From Choricystis sp. odSpoLacu1 (Eukaryota > Chlorophyta > Trebouxiophyceae): a stretch of 64,000 nt of DNA. The DNA lies in assembly GCA_958009055.1 (NCBI GenBank), contig OY253649.1:186001-250000 (forward strand), in the 5' to 3' direction. Under the pieces are notes generated by a model, which did no database searches, was not told where the DNA came from, and worked only from the letters and a program-made list of their open reading frames with translations. The stretch's first letter is position 1. Each line of letters starts with the position of its first letter. This document shows, in pieces, positions 33,568-45,584 of this stretch. The translations under genes and the position numbers were made by a program.

Positions 33568-35219
33568 ATGGAGGTGAGAGGGAGGGAGGGGTGGCACAGG
33601 AGCGCGCGCTCTCCCTGAGCAGCCGGCGTCAAAATGACTGCGCGGAAACGTGTGTGCGCCGCCCTCTCGCCGTCCTCACCTTCCCCTGGCACTCGCCACG
33701 TGCGAGGCGCCGGTGTCGGTCGCTGGTGGGGAGGGACGTGCGTCCTGCCCGGCGGGGCGCGCGTGCGTCTTTGTTTCGCGTGTTTTTTTTTTCAACGGCT
33801 CGCGCGAGTCGAGCGCTGGAGGGGGTGGCGCCGCGCCAGCGTGCCCTCGCTCACCTCCCCCACACTCCGCGCCCCGAGCGTGTGTGTGGTGGTGTGACCG
33901 ACTGCCGACGGTATGGACAGTCGTCCTTCCCTCCCGGGGCGTGCCCGCGCCGGCCGCGAATGGCTCACCCGTGCGCGCGCGCCGCCTGACTGCGGGGCGG
34001 GGCCCTGCCCCCTCCTCTCTGCCCGCCTGGGCCCAGTCACGAACACTGCGCATGCAAAACTTGACACAGCGCGCTGTGCCGCTGGATGCAGCGGCAGCGC
34101 CTGGGGCGCACTTTTTCGCATAACGTGCCCCCTTTTTTTGGCTCTCGTTTCCACTCACCACACCTTCTCCCCCATCCACACACGACACACTCAAAGCAGG
34201 AGGCCGTGCTCGACTCCATCATCGAGCGCCTCGTGGACGCGAGGTCGGGGCGGCCAGGCCGCGCGGTCGCGCTCACCGAGGCCGAGATACGGGGGCTCTG
34301 CACCACCGCGCGCGACGTGTTGATGGCCCAGCCCAACCTGCTGGAGCTGGAGGCGCCCATCAAGATTTGCGGTGAGTGTGGGATGGTGGGAGTGTGGCTA
34401 AAAGACAGGGCAAACAAAAGGTGATAAAACAAAATAACTCACTCAACCCCACCCTCCCATCCATTAGGCGACATCCACGGCCAGTACTCCGACCTCCTCC
34501 GCCTCTTCGAGTATGGCGGCTTCCCCCCGGAAGCCAACTACCTCTTTCTCGGAGACTACGTGGACCGGGGGAAGCAGAGCCTGGAAACAATTTGCCTGCT
34601 CCTGGCCTACAAATGCAAGTACCCCGAAAACTTCTTCCTGCTGCGCGGCAACCACGAGTGCGCCTCCATCAACCGCATCTATGGCTTCTACGACGAGTGC
34701 AAGCGGCGGTACAGCGTGCGCCTGTGGAAAACGTTCACCGATTGTTTCAACTGCCTGCCCGTCGCGGCGTTGGTGGACGAAAAGATTCTGTGCATGCACG
34801 GCGGCCTGTCCCCCGAGCTCAAGTCGCTGGACCAGATCAAGCGGCTGCCGCGGCCGACCGACGTGCCGGACGCGGGGCTGCTGTGCGACCTGCTCTGGGC
34901 AGACCCCGACAAAGACGTCGCGGGGTGGGGGGAGAATGATCGGGGGGTCTCCTACACGTTTGGCCCCGACTCGGTGGCTGAATTCCTGGGCCGCCACGAC
35001 CTGGATCTCGTGTGCCGCGCGCACCAGGTCGTGGAGGATGGGTACGAATTTTTCGCGCGACGCCAGCTGGTCACCATTTTCTCCGCGCCCAACTACTGTG
35101 GCGAGTTTGACAACGCGGGCGCCATGATGAGCGTGGACGACACGTTGATGTGTTCGTTCCAGATTCTCAAGCCCGCTGAGAAGAAGGCGCGCTTTTTGCA
35201 GGCGGGCGGGCGGCGGTGA
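33568..35219 (+). CDS. Protein phosphatase 1 catalytic subunit
   Basis: Exons 33568-33573, 34200-34371 and 34468-35219 encode 309 aa. Exon 1 codes only Met-Glu before a GTGAGA donor; a 626-bp intron follows. The catalytic core is complete: GDIHGQ, GDYVDRG, RGNHE (metal and phosphate binding), then HGGLSP and the [14 protein letters not shown] loop (the beta12-beta13 inhibitor-binding site). The sequence is close to plant TOPP and yeast GLC7 throughout. Role: dephosphorylation of Ser/Thr with targeting by RVxF-type regulatory subunits. The tail after the core is short ([18 protein letters not shown]) and lacks the animal TPPR phosphosite. Confidence 0.96.
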
Positions 35220-35421
35220 GAGAGAGAGTGTGGGGTTTTTACCTGTTTTCTCTTTTTGTGTGTGTTTTTCTTTTGGCAAGGAGCGCGCGCACCCCCCCAC
35301 GCCCGCACCCCTTTCCCTCTCTTACTTTGTCTTTTTTGGGGGGGTGATGTGTGTATGTGAAGCAACGAAATTTGAATTTCACACAAAAAATGATCAAGGT
35401 GGTGTTTTTTTCTTTCCCTCA

Positions 35422-36233
35422 TCACGCGCTCGGCAGCAGGTCCCCATCCGCCGCCTCCAGGCGCGCGTCCTCGGCCGCCCGCCACGCCATGAAGTCGGAG
35501 TAGGGTTTGGGGTGATGGGCCCAGCAGGGTTTGTCAAAAAAGTCTTTCACTTTGGGCACGTGGTCCTGCACGATGACGTCGCCCGGGGTGGTGGGGGAGC
35601 CCAGCTGTGTGTGCATGGATGGGGACGGGAGGAGGGGAGGGGAGGGCAGGGTTGGTTTGGTCGTCAGCGACCGACGAAAAAAAAAGGAAGAAAAAAAACT
35701 GCCGCCCTCCCTTCTCCCTCTCTCCACTCACCTCCACCAGCACCGCCGCCACCTTCTCGTGCCCCATGTTGACCGCCCAGTGCCACGCCCGGTCGCCCGC
35801 GTTGTTGGAGGCGGCCACCTTGGCGCCCGCCGCGACAAGCGTCCGCACGCCCGCCTCCCACCCACCGTACGCGGCGCAGTGGAGGGGGGTGGTACCGGCG
35901 GCTTCGACCTCGTTGGGGTTGGCGCCGGCGGCCAGGGCAGCGGCCAGGGCTGGGGGTTGTGGGGGGGATAGGAAATGGGTGGGGTGGTGTGGTGGGTGTC
36001 TGCCGCGAGCGGGCACACGAGCGCCCCTCCACTCTCCCTCCCCCCCCTTCCCTCCCCCAACCCAACCCACCCACACATTTCTCATCCTGGTTGTGGGCGG
36101 CCCGGTGCAGCGTCATGGGCCCCACCCGCCCCCGCGCCGCGTGGCAGCCGCCGCCGTCGGGCTTGCAGCCGACCGGGCCACCCCACTCCGGAAAGGGGCC
36201 GGCCACACGCTTCCACCAGGGCTCGCGCTCCAT
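35422..36233 (-). CDS. Small ankyrin-repeat protein
   Basis: Exons 36233-36077, 35949-35732 and 35604-35422 encode 185 aa with matching phases. The start MEREPWWKRVAGPFPEWGG contains several tryptophans. Ankyrin units follow: TLHRAAHNQDE, GTTPLHCAAYGGW and RAWHWAVNMGHEKVAAVLVE. The C-terminal segment (VQDHVPKVKDFFDKPCWAHH, PYSDFMAW) is not one I recognise. Ankyrin repeats imply protein binding; the partner is unknown. Confidence 0.7.
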
Positions 36234-36428
36234 GGGGGGTGGGTGAGGTGGTGCGTGTGTGAGGTGGGGTGGCGTGGGGTGGGTGTGGGACAAAGCGAGC
36301 AAAGCGTTTTTTTGTGTGTGATCTTTTTTTTGCTCTCTCCTCACCACTTTCATCCCCTGTCCACCGCGCGCCCCCCCTACCCCCCCCCCCCCCACAAACC
36401 TCACACCCACACCCCCCACCCACACCCC

Positions 36429-37640
36429 ATGCCCCCCACCCTCCTCCACCACCATCGCGGAGCGCCCCAGGGCCTGCTGCACACCGTGCGCGAGGCGGAC
36501 GAGGGCGGCGCGCGGCGCGTGTCCATGACGCACGCGTTTGTGTCGCTGCCCGCCCCCGCGGCCGGCGGCGGCGGCGGCGGGGGGGACGGCAGCGACCCGC
36601 CGGGGGAGGTGCTGGAAGCGTGCTTGGTGGAGGTGCTGCATGATGAGCAGCCGCCGCGCCTGGTGGTGAAGGCGGGGGTGAGTTGGGAGACGGAACAAAA
36701 AAAACGCGCCCCGCGAGCGCGGTCGGGGGCGGCCTGCCCACGTGTCAACCCGCCGCCTCGGGTGTGCCCAGTCACACACACACGCACACGCACCTCCCCT
36801 CCCCCTCCCCAGGAACACCGCTTCGAGTTCGCCATCGGGGCCGCCACCATCGTGGAGGAGCGGCACGTGGAGCGGCTGGTGGTGCCGAGCGACGCCGACG
36901 GCGAGGTGTTTGTCGACCCTCCCGCCTCCCGCATCCGCGTCACCCCCTGCGCCGCCGGCGTCCTGGCCGAGACCGACAAACTGGTGGACGAGTGCTCCAC
37001 CCTGAGGTGCGCGCGCGCGGCGGAGGCTGCGCGCGGCGGGCGGGGTGCGCCGTCGCCGTCTGCCGCGGCCGCCGCGCAGCAGTGGATTGACATCGTTGAA
37101 GCCATCGCCATCTGCGACGCGCAGGGCGTGTCCGTCACCCTGGCCGCGGTCGCGTGGTGGCAACATGCCGACCTGTTGACCTGGCTGGTAGATGCGGCGG
37201 CGAAGGCGGCGCCGAGCCTGGGCCCGTGGTATCGGCGCGCGGCGGACGACACGGCGCGCGAAGGTGTGGCCATCGAGCCCTCCCCCCCCGGCCACCCGCA
37301 CGCCCCACGCGGCGGAGATGGCTCCTTGTTGTGGCGCAGGGAGGCGCTGGTGGAGGACTGGAGAGACAGGTGTGATGTGAAGGCCGTGGCGGTGGTGCGC
37401 GAGCTGCGCGATGAAGCGGCGATCGTGGCCGCAATGGCGGCCCCGTTTGACCCCAACCTGACAAAAAACCCGCCCCTGCCCGAGTGGGAGGACGCCTCCA
37501 TCGCGTTCTCGGAGGGATCGGTGCCCACACTGGCGGCGCTGGGGCACGAGCGCGCGCGCGTGGCGGGGGTGCCGTCGCGCCTGCTGCCCCGGGAGCTGGT
37601 GGCGTCGGGCGTGTGGGATGAGGTGGAGGCCGAGGCGTGA
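36429..37640 (+). CDS. Unidentified protein
   Basis: Exons 36429-36677 and 36813-37640 (phase 0, GTGAGT...CCCCAG) encode 358 aa. The N-terminal half is beta-rich by eye (EVLEACLVEVLHDEQPPRLV and HRFEFAIGAATIVEERHVER). The C-terminal half is helical with Trp-rich segments (LAAVAWWQHADLLTWLVDAA). I do not recognise the family. The start is the only well-placed ATG; no targeting signal is evident. It begins head-to-head with the ankyrin gene, 195 bp apart. Confidence 0.5.
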   Translation: MPPTLLHHHRGAPQGLLHTVREADEGGARRVSMTHAFVSLPAPAAGGGGGGGDGSDPPGEVLEACLVEVLHDEQPPRLVVKAGVSWETEQKKRAPRARSGAACPRVNPPPRVCPVTHTRTRTSPPPPQEHRFEFAIGAATIVEERHVERLVVPSDADGEVFVDPPASRIRVTPCAAGVLAETDKLVDECSTLRCARAAEAARGGRGAPSPSAAAAAQQWIDIVEAIAICDAQGVSVTLAAVAWWQHADLLTWLVDAAAKAAPSLGPWYRRAADDTAREGVAIEPSPPGHPHAPRGGDGSLLWRREALVEDWRDRCDVKAVAVVRELRDEAAIVAAMAAPFDPNLTKNPPLPEWEDASIAFSEGSVPTLAALGHERARVAGVPSRLLPRELVASGVWDEVEAEA

Positions 37641-37759
37641 GGAGTGTAGGTATGTGTGTGTGAGAGAGAGAGACGGTGTGGGGAGAGACGGTGTGAGGAG
37701 AGAGGGCGCACCCCCCCCCGCGAGCTTTTTTCCTTCCCTGCCTGTTGCTTCGTCTTCCT

Positions 37760-39686
37760 TCACAACCCCACCACCCCGCCCACCGCCTGCGCCGCCCACA
37801 CGCCCCCCGCCTCCCCGAACAGTTCGTGCAGGGCGGCCGCCACATCTCCCGGCACCGCCGTCTCCCGCCACGCGGTGTGCAGGGCGGCGCGGGCGGCGGC
37901 GCGCGCGTCCGAAGGCGCCGGCGCCGGCGACGGAGCCCCTCGCCTCGACCCGCCATCCTCCGTCGGCGTCTCCCCCCGCCCCCTCCGCCCGCGCCCGTGG
38001 GACACAGCGGGCGACGACCGCGCTGACTTGGCCTTGCGGGGGGTGGGGCGCGCGTCCGCTGCCTCCGCGCCGGCGCGCCCGCGCTTGCGCGCCGCGGGCG
38101 GCGGCGACGGCGACGCCTCCGCGGCGACCGCGGCGACCGCCGCCACGCGCACGCCTGCGGGTGGGGGTGGCCCGTGGCCCACCCAGGCCGCGGTGTGTGG
38201 GCCAGCAGCACCACCGTACAGCGCCCGCCCCGCCGCCTCCAGGGCGGCCGCCCGCACGCGCGCAGCATCGCCCGCGCTCGCGTGCGCCCCCTCCGCGGCG
38301 TCCAGCGTCGCCGCGTACTCCCCCAGCGCGGGCAGCAGCAGGGCGCGCACGGCGCGGGGGCCGAGGGACGCCAGCCCCCGCACCGCGCCATAGTGGGAGG
38401 CGGGGGGGAGGGTGGGGTCGCCCAGTGCGGTGAGCATGGTGCGCGCAAAGCGGGCGGGCACGCCGCTGGTGTCGCGCCCGTAGCGGCCGCACACGGCGCC
38501 CGCCGCCTCTGCAGCCGCATCCCTGGCCCCCCAGTGTGCGTCAGACCCGGGCGCACCCAGCCGGCGAGCCACGCACACGGTGACGAGGGCGGGGAAGAGG
38601 GTGTGGAGGTAGGGGCCGAGCGCGACGCGCGGGTTGGCCGCCACCGCGCGCGCCGCCCGCATCAACGCGGTCAACGCGTCCCCGTCCCGCAGGTGGGACC
38701 GCACGCCGTCCGCCACCAGTTTGACGAGGTAGGGGGCGAGGGGGCCGAGGCCAGGGTCGGTGGCGAGGGAGTCCAGAACAGCGGCGCGCAGCGCGGCGGG
38801 GGGCGGGGGGCCGCGCGCGGGGGGGGGGCGGCGCGCCGGTGCCCGCGGCCTCGGCTGCAGCGGTGACCGCGGGCGGCGGAGTGGGTGAAGCCGGCAGCAA
38901 CGCACTCGCTGCACGCTCCAGGTAGGCGGCCAACTCTTCGGAGAGGGCGTGGCGGACGGGGGCGCGGAGGAGCGAGCCGTCGGCGGTGGCGGCGTCGTCG
39001 CCACCAGTGCCAGCAGCGGCAGCAGCAGCATCCACTTTGACCGGGGGCGGTGGCAGCACGCCTTCACCATCGCCCTCGCCCTCGCCACCAGCGCCGGCGT
39101 CGCCAGCCACGGCGTCGTCATATCCCGCCAGCGTGCCGTCGTCGGCGCACGGCGCGGCGCGGCCACGCCGCGCCCGCGCAATCGGCAGCCTCGCGTTCTC
39201 CGGGGTGGCGGGCTGGACGCCGTTGATGGCCAGCCAGTGGGGCAGCACGCTGACCTCGACGGGGGGGCGGGGGAGCGGTGTTTCGATGAGCTGAGGAGGG
39301 TGGCGGGTGAGAGAAAAGAAAAAACAAAAAAAACGACCCGCCCCCACCCACCCCCCAACCACACTCACCTCCTCAAAACTCAGTTCCGGGTCCTCCACAT
39401 AGTACAGGTCGCCATGCCCCGCCGCCCTGGCAAACCGGGCACCGTCCCGGGCGGCCGCCCAGCCAAGGAGGGGGGGCTCGCCGCGCGCTGCGAGCGCGGC
39501 GTCGACGTCGGACGCTGTCAAGTGAGCCCGCTTGCAGGCGCGCGCCACTTTGAGAGCATCCTGCACCACTTCACGCAGGCGGACGTCGGCGTGGGGGGCC
39601 AGGGCGGCGGCCGTGGACGGGGGGAGGGGGGGGGCGCCGAGAGCGTCGGCGACCGCGGCAACGGTGCCGGCCCGGATGTAGGCCAT
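37760..39686 (-). CDS. TAF6: Transcription initiation factor TFIID subunit TAF6
   Basis: Exons 39686-39369 and 39290-37760 encode about 615 aa. The N-terminal histone fold spans about residues 1-70 (VVQDALKVARACKRAHLTASDVDAAL), pairing in TFIID with TAF9. The linker has SVLPHWLAINGVQPATPEN, a TAF6 hallmark. The C-terminal HEAT-like domain includes LGPLAPYLVKLVADGV, LHTLFPALVTVCVARRLG and YGAVRGLASLG. A basic, Ser/Pro-rich tail of about 150 residues follows. Role: core promoter recognition by TFIID and possibly SAGA. The frame changes in a G10 run (38819-38828) between the linker and the HEAT domain, probably a sequence error. Confidence 0.9.
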
Positions 39687-39866
39687 TGGAGTGGGGGAGA
39701 GGAGGGCTGAGACACAAAGGAGCTGCGCAGCCTGTGGGCGCGTGCGCGCGCGGGCACGGCCGAGGGATCGGACGGCGTGAAAAAAGAGGGAGTGACCAAC
39801 GTCGATGCGGCCACACGACGTCGCCCACGAAAACGCGACACATCCACCCACCACCCCGCGCCCGCT

Positions 39867-41718
39867 ATGTACGCATTGCGCCCCCGCGTCGCCCCCGCCT
39901 CGCGGCCGCCCCTGCGCCTGGCCACTCGGCCGCGCCTGCCAGTCTGCGCGCCGTCGATCCGCTCCCCGCCCGCTGCCACCCCACCCACCCCCGTCACCCT
40001 CGACCCCGCCGTCTCGGCCGCTGAGGATGAAGTGGAGGCCGCCACAGGGGGCCAGCACTACGACTGGGCGAACGGGTGGTACCCGGTGGCGTGCCTCGAC
40101 TCGCTGCCGACCGACAGGCCGACGCGCGTCACGCTGCTGGGGCGCGATTTGGCGGTGTTCTATGATGGCAACCGGTGGGCCGCGTTTGCTGACAGATGGT
40201 GAGAGAAAGGAAGCAAAAAAGGGGGTGCGGGTGGTTGAGGGTTGTTGTTGTCGGGCGCCCGCTGACCCAAAACCACCCCACCCCTCCTCACCAGCCCTCA
40301 CCGCGCTGTCCCTCTATCCGAAGGCCGCCTCGACGTCGACGCCGCCGACCCGGACCTGCGCAACCTGGCGTGCGCCTACCACGGGTTTCGGTGGCGCGCG
40401 GACGGGGCGTGCGTGGCGGTGCCGCAGGCGGTGACTCCGGCTGCGGAAGCCAAAGCCTGTGCCTCGCCCCGCCTGTGTGCTCAGGTGTTCCCCACCGCCG
40501 CCCGGACCGACGGCTTGCTGTGGGTGTGGGCCACGCCCGGCGATTTTGAGACCGCAGCGGCCACACACCCCGGCGCACACGCTCTGCTCGACGCGCCTGA
40601 CGAGCTGGTGTTCATCACGCCCTGGTATGCGCGCGACGTTCCGTGCGAAGTGGCCGAGTTCGGCGAGAACACAATTGACCCGAGTCACGTCGCGTTTTCA
40701 CACCACAAAATCCTGGGCTCGCGCTACTCACCGCCGTGGCAGGCCATGGCGCCTGCCGGGAGGCCAGTGGTGGGGCACGAGGCGGCCAGCGGCGGCACGG
40801 ACGCTGTGGCGGAGGCGGAGGACGCGGGCGGGTTCGCCGTCAAAGTGGCGCTGCTGGGCATGACGCGGCCCAAGGTGAGACAAAACGGCGTGTGTGCCTG
40901 TGGGATGAAGGCACTCGGAAAAAAAGGGGAGAGAGAAAGAGGGCCGACCCCTCGACGCTCTTTTTCAACCCACCCCCTTTCCACCCACACAGGACGTCAC
41001 CGCTCCCCCCCCCTTCCCAACCTCTGGCACCTCCACGCTTATTTGGCGGCCTCCTGTGATGGTAAGGTACGACTTTGGCCGGACGCAGAGCCACATGACT
41101 ATTTACATGACGCCAACAAAGCCGGGCGCGATGCGTCTTTTTTTCGCCGTCTACAAGAAAAAAGCCTACACACCAAAGGCGCTGCGCGCCCTCTTCGCCA
41201 TCCTAGGCTCCCCCCTGCTCCGCTTCTACGGCCACTGGGGCAACTCAGCTGTGCTGGCGGGCGACAACCAGTTGGTCGCAGCCCAGGGCGCGCGCGTGCG
41301 CGAAGCCGAAGCGGCGGGCGGCTCGTACGCGTCCATCATGTTTTTCCCCACCTCCATGGACGCCGCCGTCGCCCGGCTGCGCGCCTGGTTCCGGCGGTCG
41401 CCCGTGACGTGGGCGCCCGGGGCGGAGCCGGCGCCGACGACGCCGCCGTCGAAACGGGACGCGATCGAACGCACTGCGCACACAGCGCTGTGCGTGCACT
41501 GCCAGAAGGCGCAGGCCAGGTTTGAAGCTCTGCGCACGGTGGCTGCTCTGGCTGCTGTTGTGGCAGCCGTCTACTTTGTGGGGGGGCTGGGCGCGGGCAG
41601 GCCGCCCGCGCGGGTTGCGGCGATGGTGGCAGCGGCGGGCGGCGGGCTGGCCGCGGTCGCTCACGCCGCGGTGCAGCGTTTCATTTACGTTGACTACGTG
41701 CACGCTGACAAGCACTGA
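39867..41718 (+). CDS. Plastid Rieske mono-oxygenase of the PAO/TIC55/PTC52 family
   Basis: Exons 39867-40198, 40295-40874 and 40993-41718 encode 545 aa. After a transit-like leader (about 45 residues) comes the Rieske domain: CPHRAVPLSEG, created exactly across intron 1, and CAYHGFRW give the Cys-His/Cys-His ligands of the 2Fe-2S cluster. The mononuclear iron site is ENTIDPSHVAFSHHKI. The C-terminus has the family CxxC (CVHC) and two membrane helices. Members include pheophorbide a oxygenase in chlorophyll breakdown, TIC55 and the PTC52 oxygenase. I cannot separate these by eye. Expected in the plastid envelope or thylakoid, receiving electrons from ferredoxin. Confidence 0.9.
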
Positions 41719-41833
41719 TTGGAGAGAGTGAAGAGAGAGAGACGGTGTTTTTTTGTGTGGAAACAAACAGGCAACAGCGGGTGTGGGCACCTCCTTCCCC
41801 CCCCCCCCCCCCTTTCGCTCTCTCTCTCTCCTC

Positions 41834-44800
41834 TCAGATCGCCACCCGCTTGGCCAACGCTGCAGCCTCCACCACCTTGATGTTGTCCGCCCCTCCATCC
41901 AGCCGCACGACACCGTCGGACGCGTGCAGGCCGATGAGCTCGCCCGCGCGCCCGGCGTCGCGCCCCTCCACGACGACGACGGCGTCCCCCTTGGCCGGCC
42001 GCTCTGGCGCCAGCGAGTCGGAGGGGACATAGCGGGAGCCAGGGACGCGGGCAAGAGCGCCGTCGGGGCCGGGAGCAACGTCCGCGACCTCCACGGTGGC
42101 GCCCGCGGCGCGCGCGACGATGACGGCCAGCGCGCCGGAGGGGAGGCGCGCGACGGCACCAGGGACCAAAGCGACACCACCGCCAGCGCGAGCCTGGGGC
42201 GGGGGCACTGCATCCCCACCAAAGCCCGGGGTGGCGGCGGTGCCGGCAGGGGTGAAGGCCGGGGTGTAGGAGGCGGCGCCCGGGACGGAGGGCGGGGGGG
42301 GGGGCGACCGCGGCGGGGGGCGCACCCCACGACGGCGTCGCGCCAAACGCGGGCGTCCCCGCGGCGCCGGGGGTGGGGGCGGCAGTTGGAGGCGGCGCAG
42401 CATCCCCACCCCCACCCCACGCGTGCGACGGCGTGGCGCCGGCGCCCCACGCGCCCCCGGGCGTGGCAGCCCCAGGGTGGAGCGGCGTCGCGCTGCCCCC
42501 CCACGAATGCAGGGGGGTCGCGCTGCCCGCCCCCCACGCGTGCAGCGGAGTCGCGCCCCCCGCTCCCGGGTGGAGGGGGGTGCGGCCAGGCTCGAGTGCG
42601 CCATATGCAGCAGCGGCGGCGGCCGGGGCGGGGCCACCCGGCCCCACACCGCCCACGCGCGACGCAAACGCGCCCCCCACGTCGGCCGGGTTCAAGTCTG
42701 CCAGCGCCACTGTGACCGTCGTCGCCCGCGCCTCCAGCTCCATGCGGACGTGGGTTTCCGTGGCGGACACGACGCGCCCCGCGTAGCCACGGTAGGGGCC
42801 CTTGGAGGCTTTCAGGGTGCGGCCGACCAGGGCGGCGTTGGGTGCCAGCGCGCGGCCGCCGCCCGCGACGGGCGCGGCGGCCGACCGCGGCGCAAAGCCG
42901 GGGCCGGAGGCGGGGGGCGCGCCAAAGGCGGTGTGGGCGGGGGACGCCATGACGGGGACGGCGGGGCCGCCCCCGCCAAAGCGGTGGGGGGCGGGCGACT
43001 TCAAAGGGAGGTGGGCGGCACCACCGCCGCCACCGCCGCGAGCCGCAGCACCAGCCGCGGCTGTAGCCGCCCCACCTTTCAGCACGCACTGCCTCCCCCG
43101 CACACACAGAAAGCCGCCATGCTCAGCCACGTCACGGCAGTGCACAAACAGGTTGCCCCGCCACGCCAGCTTGACGACGGCGGTGGCCCCCGCCGCGCGC
43201 CCCGCGGAGAGGGCGACCGCGTCGCCCGGCCCCACGGCGTTGCCGTCCCTGTCTTGAGCCACCCCGCCACGGGGGTGCAGCTTGCGCCGGATGTCGGGCA
43301 ACCGGCACGAGCGCACGTCGGGGGCGTCGGGCGTGCCGGCCGACGTGAGGACGCGGGCGGCACCGCCGCCGAGGCCGACAATCACGCCGACGATGCCGCC
43401 ATCCAGGGCAACAGCATCATGCAGTTCATACTCACCCAGCGCGTCCACCCCGGACGCGACTTCGGCTGATTCAGCGACGTCGCGCGCAAAGGCGGTGACT
43501 TCCTCGCGCCCGGCGTCCGCAAAGATGGAGACGAGGGCGCCGTCGACGCGGACGACGAGCCCCGTTGCGCCCGCGTGCGCGCCGCGCAACACTTTGACGT
43601 GGTCGCCCGGGGAGAACCATTTGGCCAGGTCGGCCGTGTCCACGGGTTGGGGGTCGACATCCTCAAACTCGCCCACGGGCTTGACCAGGGGGCGGCCGTC
43701 GGGGGCGGCGCCGAGGACGCGGCCGCGCAGGCCGGCGAGGTCGCCGCCCGTGACGACGACTTTGTCACCCTTGACATAGGTGGACGCGCCAGCCGCGCCC
43801 GCGACGCCGCCCCCGGTGCCCGCGCCCAGCAGGTCCACCAGGTCGGGGGCGGCGGAGGGACCATTGGCCCGGCGGGCGGACGGGTCGTCCTCGTCATCAT
43901 CAGCGTCCGCGGCGGCCGCGCGCGCGGCGTCGCCGCGCGCGCCGGTCGACGCGGCCGCAAACTTTTGGACTTGGTCCAGGGAGGGGACGGCGTCCAGCAT
44001 GACAACCGACTTGAGGGCGACCTCTTTGACCAGGTAGCCGTCCATGAAGCTGTGAGGAGGGGAAGGTGGGTGAAATTGTGTTTTCTCTCTCTCCCTCGTC
44101 CCTCTGCTCCTTTCCTCCTCTACCCAACTCACCGCATGTCCGTCTTGTCGCGCAGCACGTACACCTTGCGCCCCGTCTCCCGGTCGGTGTCCTCGCTCAC
44201 GTACGCGCCCAGCGCCCGTACGTCGGCCAACACAAACCCGCGCTGAGGCGGGCGCTCGCCTTTTGCGCGCGGCGCGGCACCCGCCCACTCGATGCGGGGC
44301 ACCAGGTGGATGACAGCCCGCCCGGCCGCCGGGTCGGCGGCCACGATGCGCCCCAGGTCGCCCCGGTAGGCGCCGGCGCGCACGCGCACCCAGGCACCAC
44401 GTGCCGCGCGCGCGCGCGCGGCGGCGGCGCAACTGCCAGCGCCGCCCCCATCTCGCCCAGCGGCACCAGCTTGGGCGGCTTGGACCCGTACACCGTTCTC
44501 AGGCCGCGCACTGCGTCCACCACGTGGGCTTCTTTGTGGGCCTCCACGTAGATGTAGCCCTTGAGGTGGTCGTGCGCGACAACCGCGGTCACACCGAGCG
44601 GCGCGCGCGCGGCCGCGCGGTCCACCGCCTTCTGCATCAAGCAGATGGCGGCCTCCTTCTCCTTGCCGGTGCGGGCGGCCACGAGCCAGAGCTTGGGGTC
44701 GGCGTGGGTGGGGGGGCGGCGGGCGACGCCCGAGCCCAGGGCGGCGGCCGCGCCCGCCTCCTCCTGCAGGCGGGCGGCACGTGCTTTGGCCGCGTATTGA

Positions 44801-45584
44801 GCCGCCATGCGCTCCAGCTCCTCCACGCCCTCCTCCCGTGTGGCGGCCATGGCTCTCTGGGCGGCGCGCGCCTCGATGGCGGCGGCGGCTTCCGCGACTT
44901 CGTCGCGGTCGTCTGCTACAAAGTCGTCGTCTTCCTCCTCCTCCTCCTCCTCCTCCTCTTCATCCACGGCCGCCATGACGTCCACAAAGGCGGAAGCGGC
45001 GCCTTCGCCCCCCTTGCGCCGCCTCTTGCCCGACTTGCGTTGTTTTTTGGCGGGGGCGGCGGCGGGGGCGGCTGCCCGCTTTTTGGTGGTGGCCTTGGGG
45101 GCGGGGTCGTCGTCGTCAGCGTCGTCGTCGTCGTCGGCAGAGGTGGCATCGTCTTCCTCGGTGGCGGAGGACGGGGCGGAGGGGGCGCCGGACTGGGGTA
45201 GAGGGGGTGAGGGTGAGGGAACGCGGCTTGGTTTGCGCCTCTTCCTGTGTCGTTATCCCCTCTTAGGATAACGACCGCCCCGCGTGCTGCAGCAAGCGGC
45301 ACACAAACCACCCGCGTTGGCCAGGCCCGCACCACCACCCCACCACCACCACACGAAAAACTCACCTCTTCTTCCTCCTCCTCCTCCTCCTCCACCCGCT
45401 TCTTGCCCTTGCGCGTGTCGGGCGCCACCGTCGCCCCAGCGGGGACGTTGTCGTCCTCAAACCGGGGGCCGGCGCCGCCGCCGTCGGAGGGGGCGTCCGA
45501 GTCGTCCGAGTCGGAGGGGCGTGCGACCGCAAAAAACTTGCCCTTGCCCTTGCCCTTGCCCCCCTTGGCGCCGAAGCGGGCCAT
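41834..45584 (-). CDS. SPT5: Transcription elongation factor SPT5
   Basis: Exons 45584-45366, 45192-44133 and 44049-41834 encode about 1160 aa. The N-terminus is basic then highly acidic. The NGN domain runs from PKLWLVAARTGKEKEAAICL to GYIYVEAHKEAHVVDAVRGL. Several KOW motifs follow (GAYRGDLGRIV, KGDKVVVTGGDLAGLRGRV, GDHVKVLRGAHAGATGLVV, GPYRGYAGRVV). A C-terminal repeat region has TPLH-containing units, and the last KOW is at GRDAGRAGELIGLHA. With SPT4 it forms DSIF, which controls pausing and processivity of RNA polymerase II. Two frame changes are needed, in a CG repeat at 44404-44422 (NGN to first KOW) and in a G11 run at 42294-42304. Both are probable sequence errors. Confidence 0.93.

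Noticed and set aside
32985..33692. Separate short gene ending in VDSFG
   Set aside because: It is the first exon of CNX2; the apparent stop lies in the intron after a GTGAGG donor.
35664..38492. 942-residue minus-strand ORF
   Set aside because: It only contains the first exon of the ankyrin gene; the remainder is antisense to the 36429 gene and out of frame with TAF6.
44916..45584. Asp/Glu runs in SPT5 as a microsatellite artefact
   Set aside because: Acidic N-termini are normal in SPT5 and the codons are mixed.
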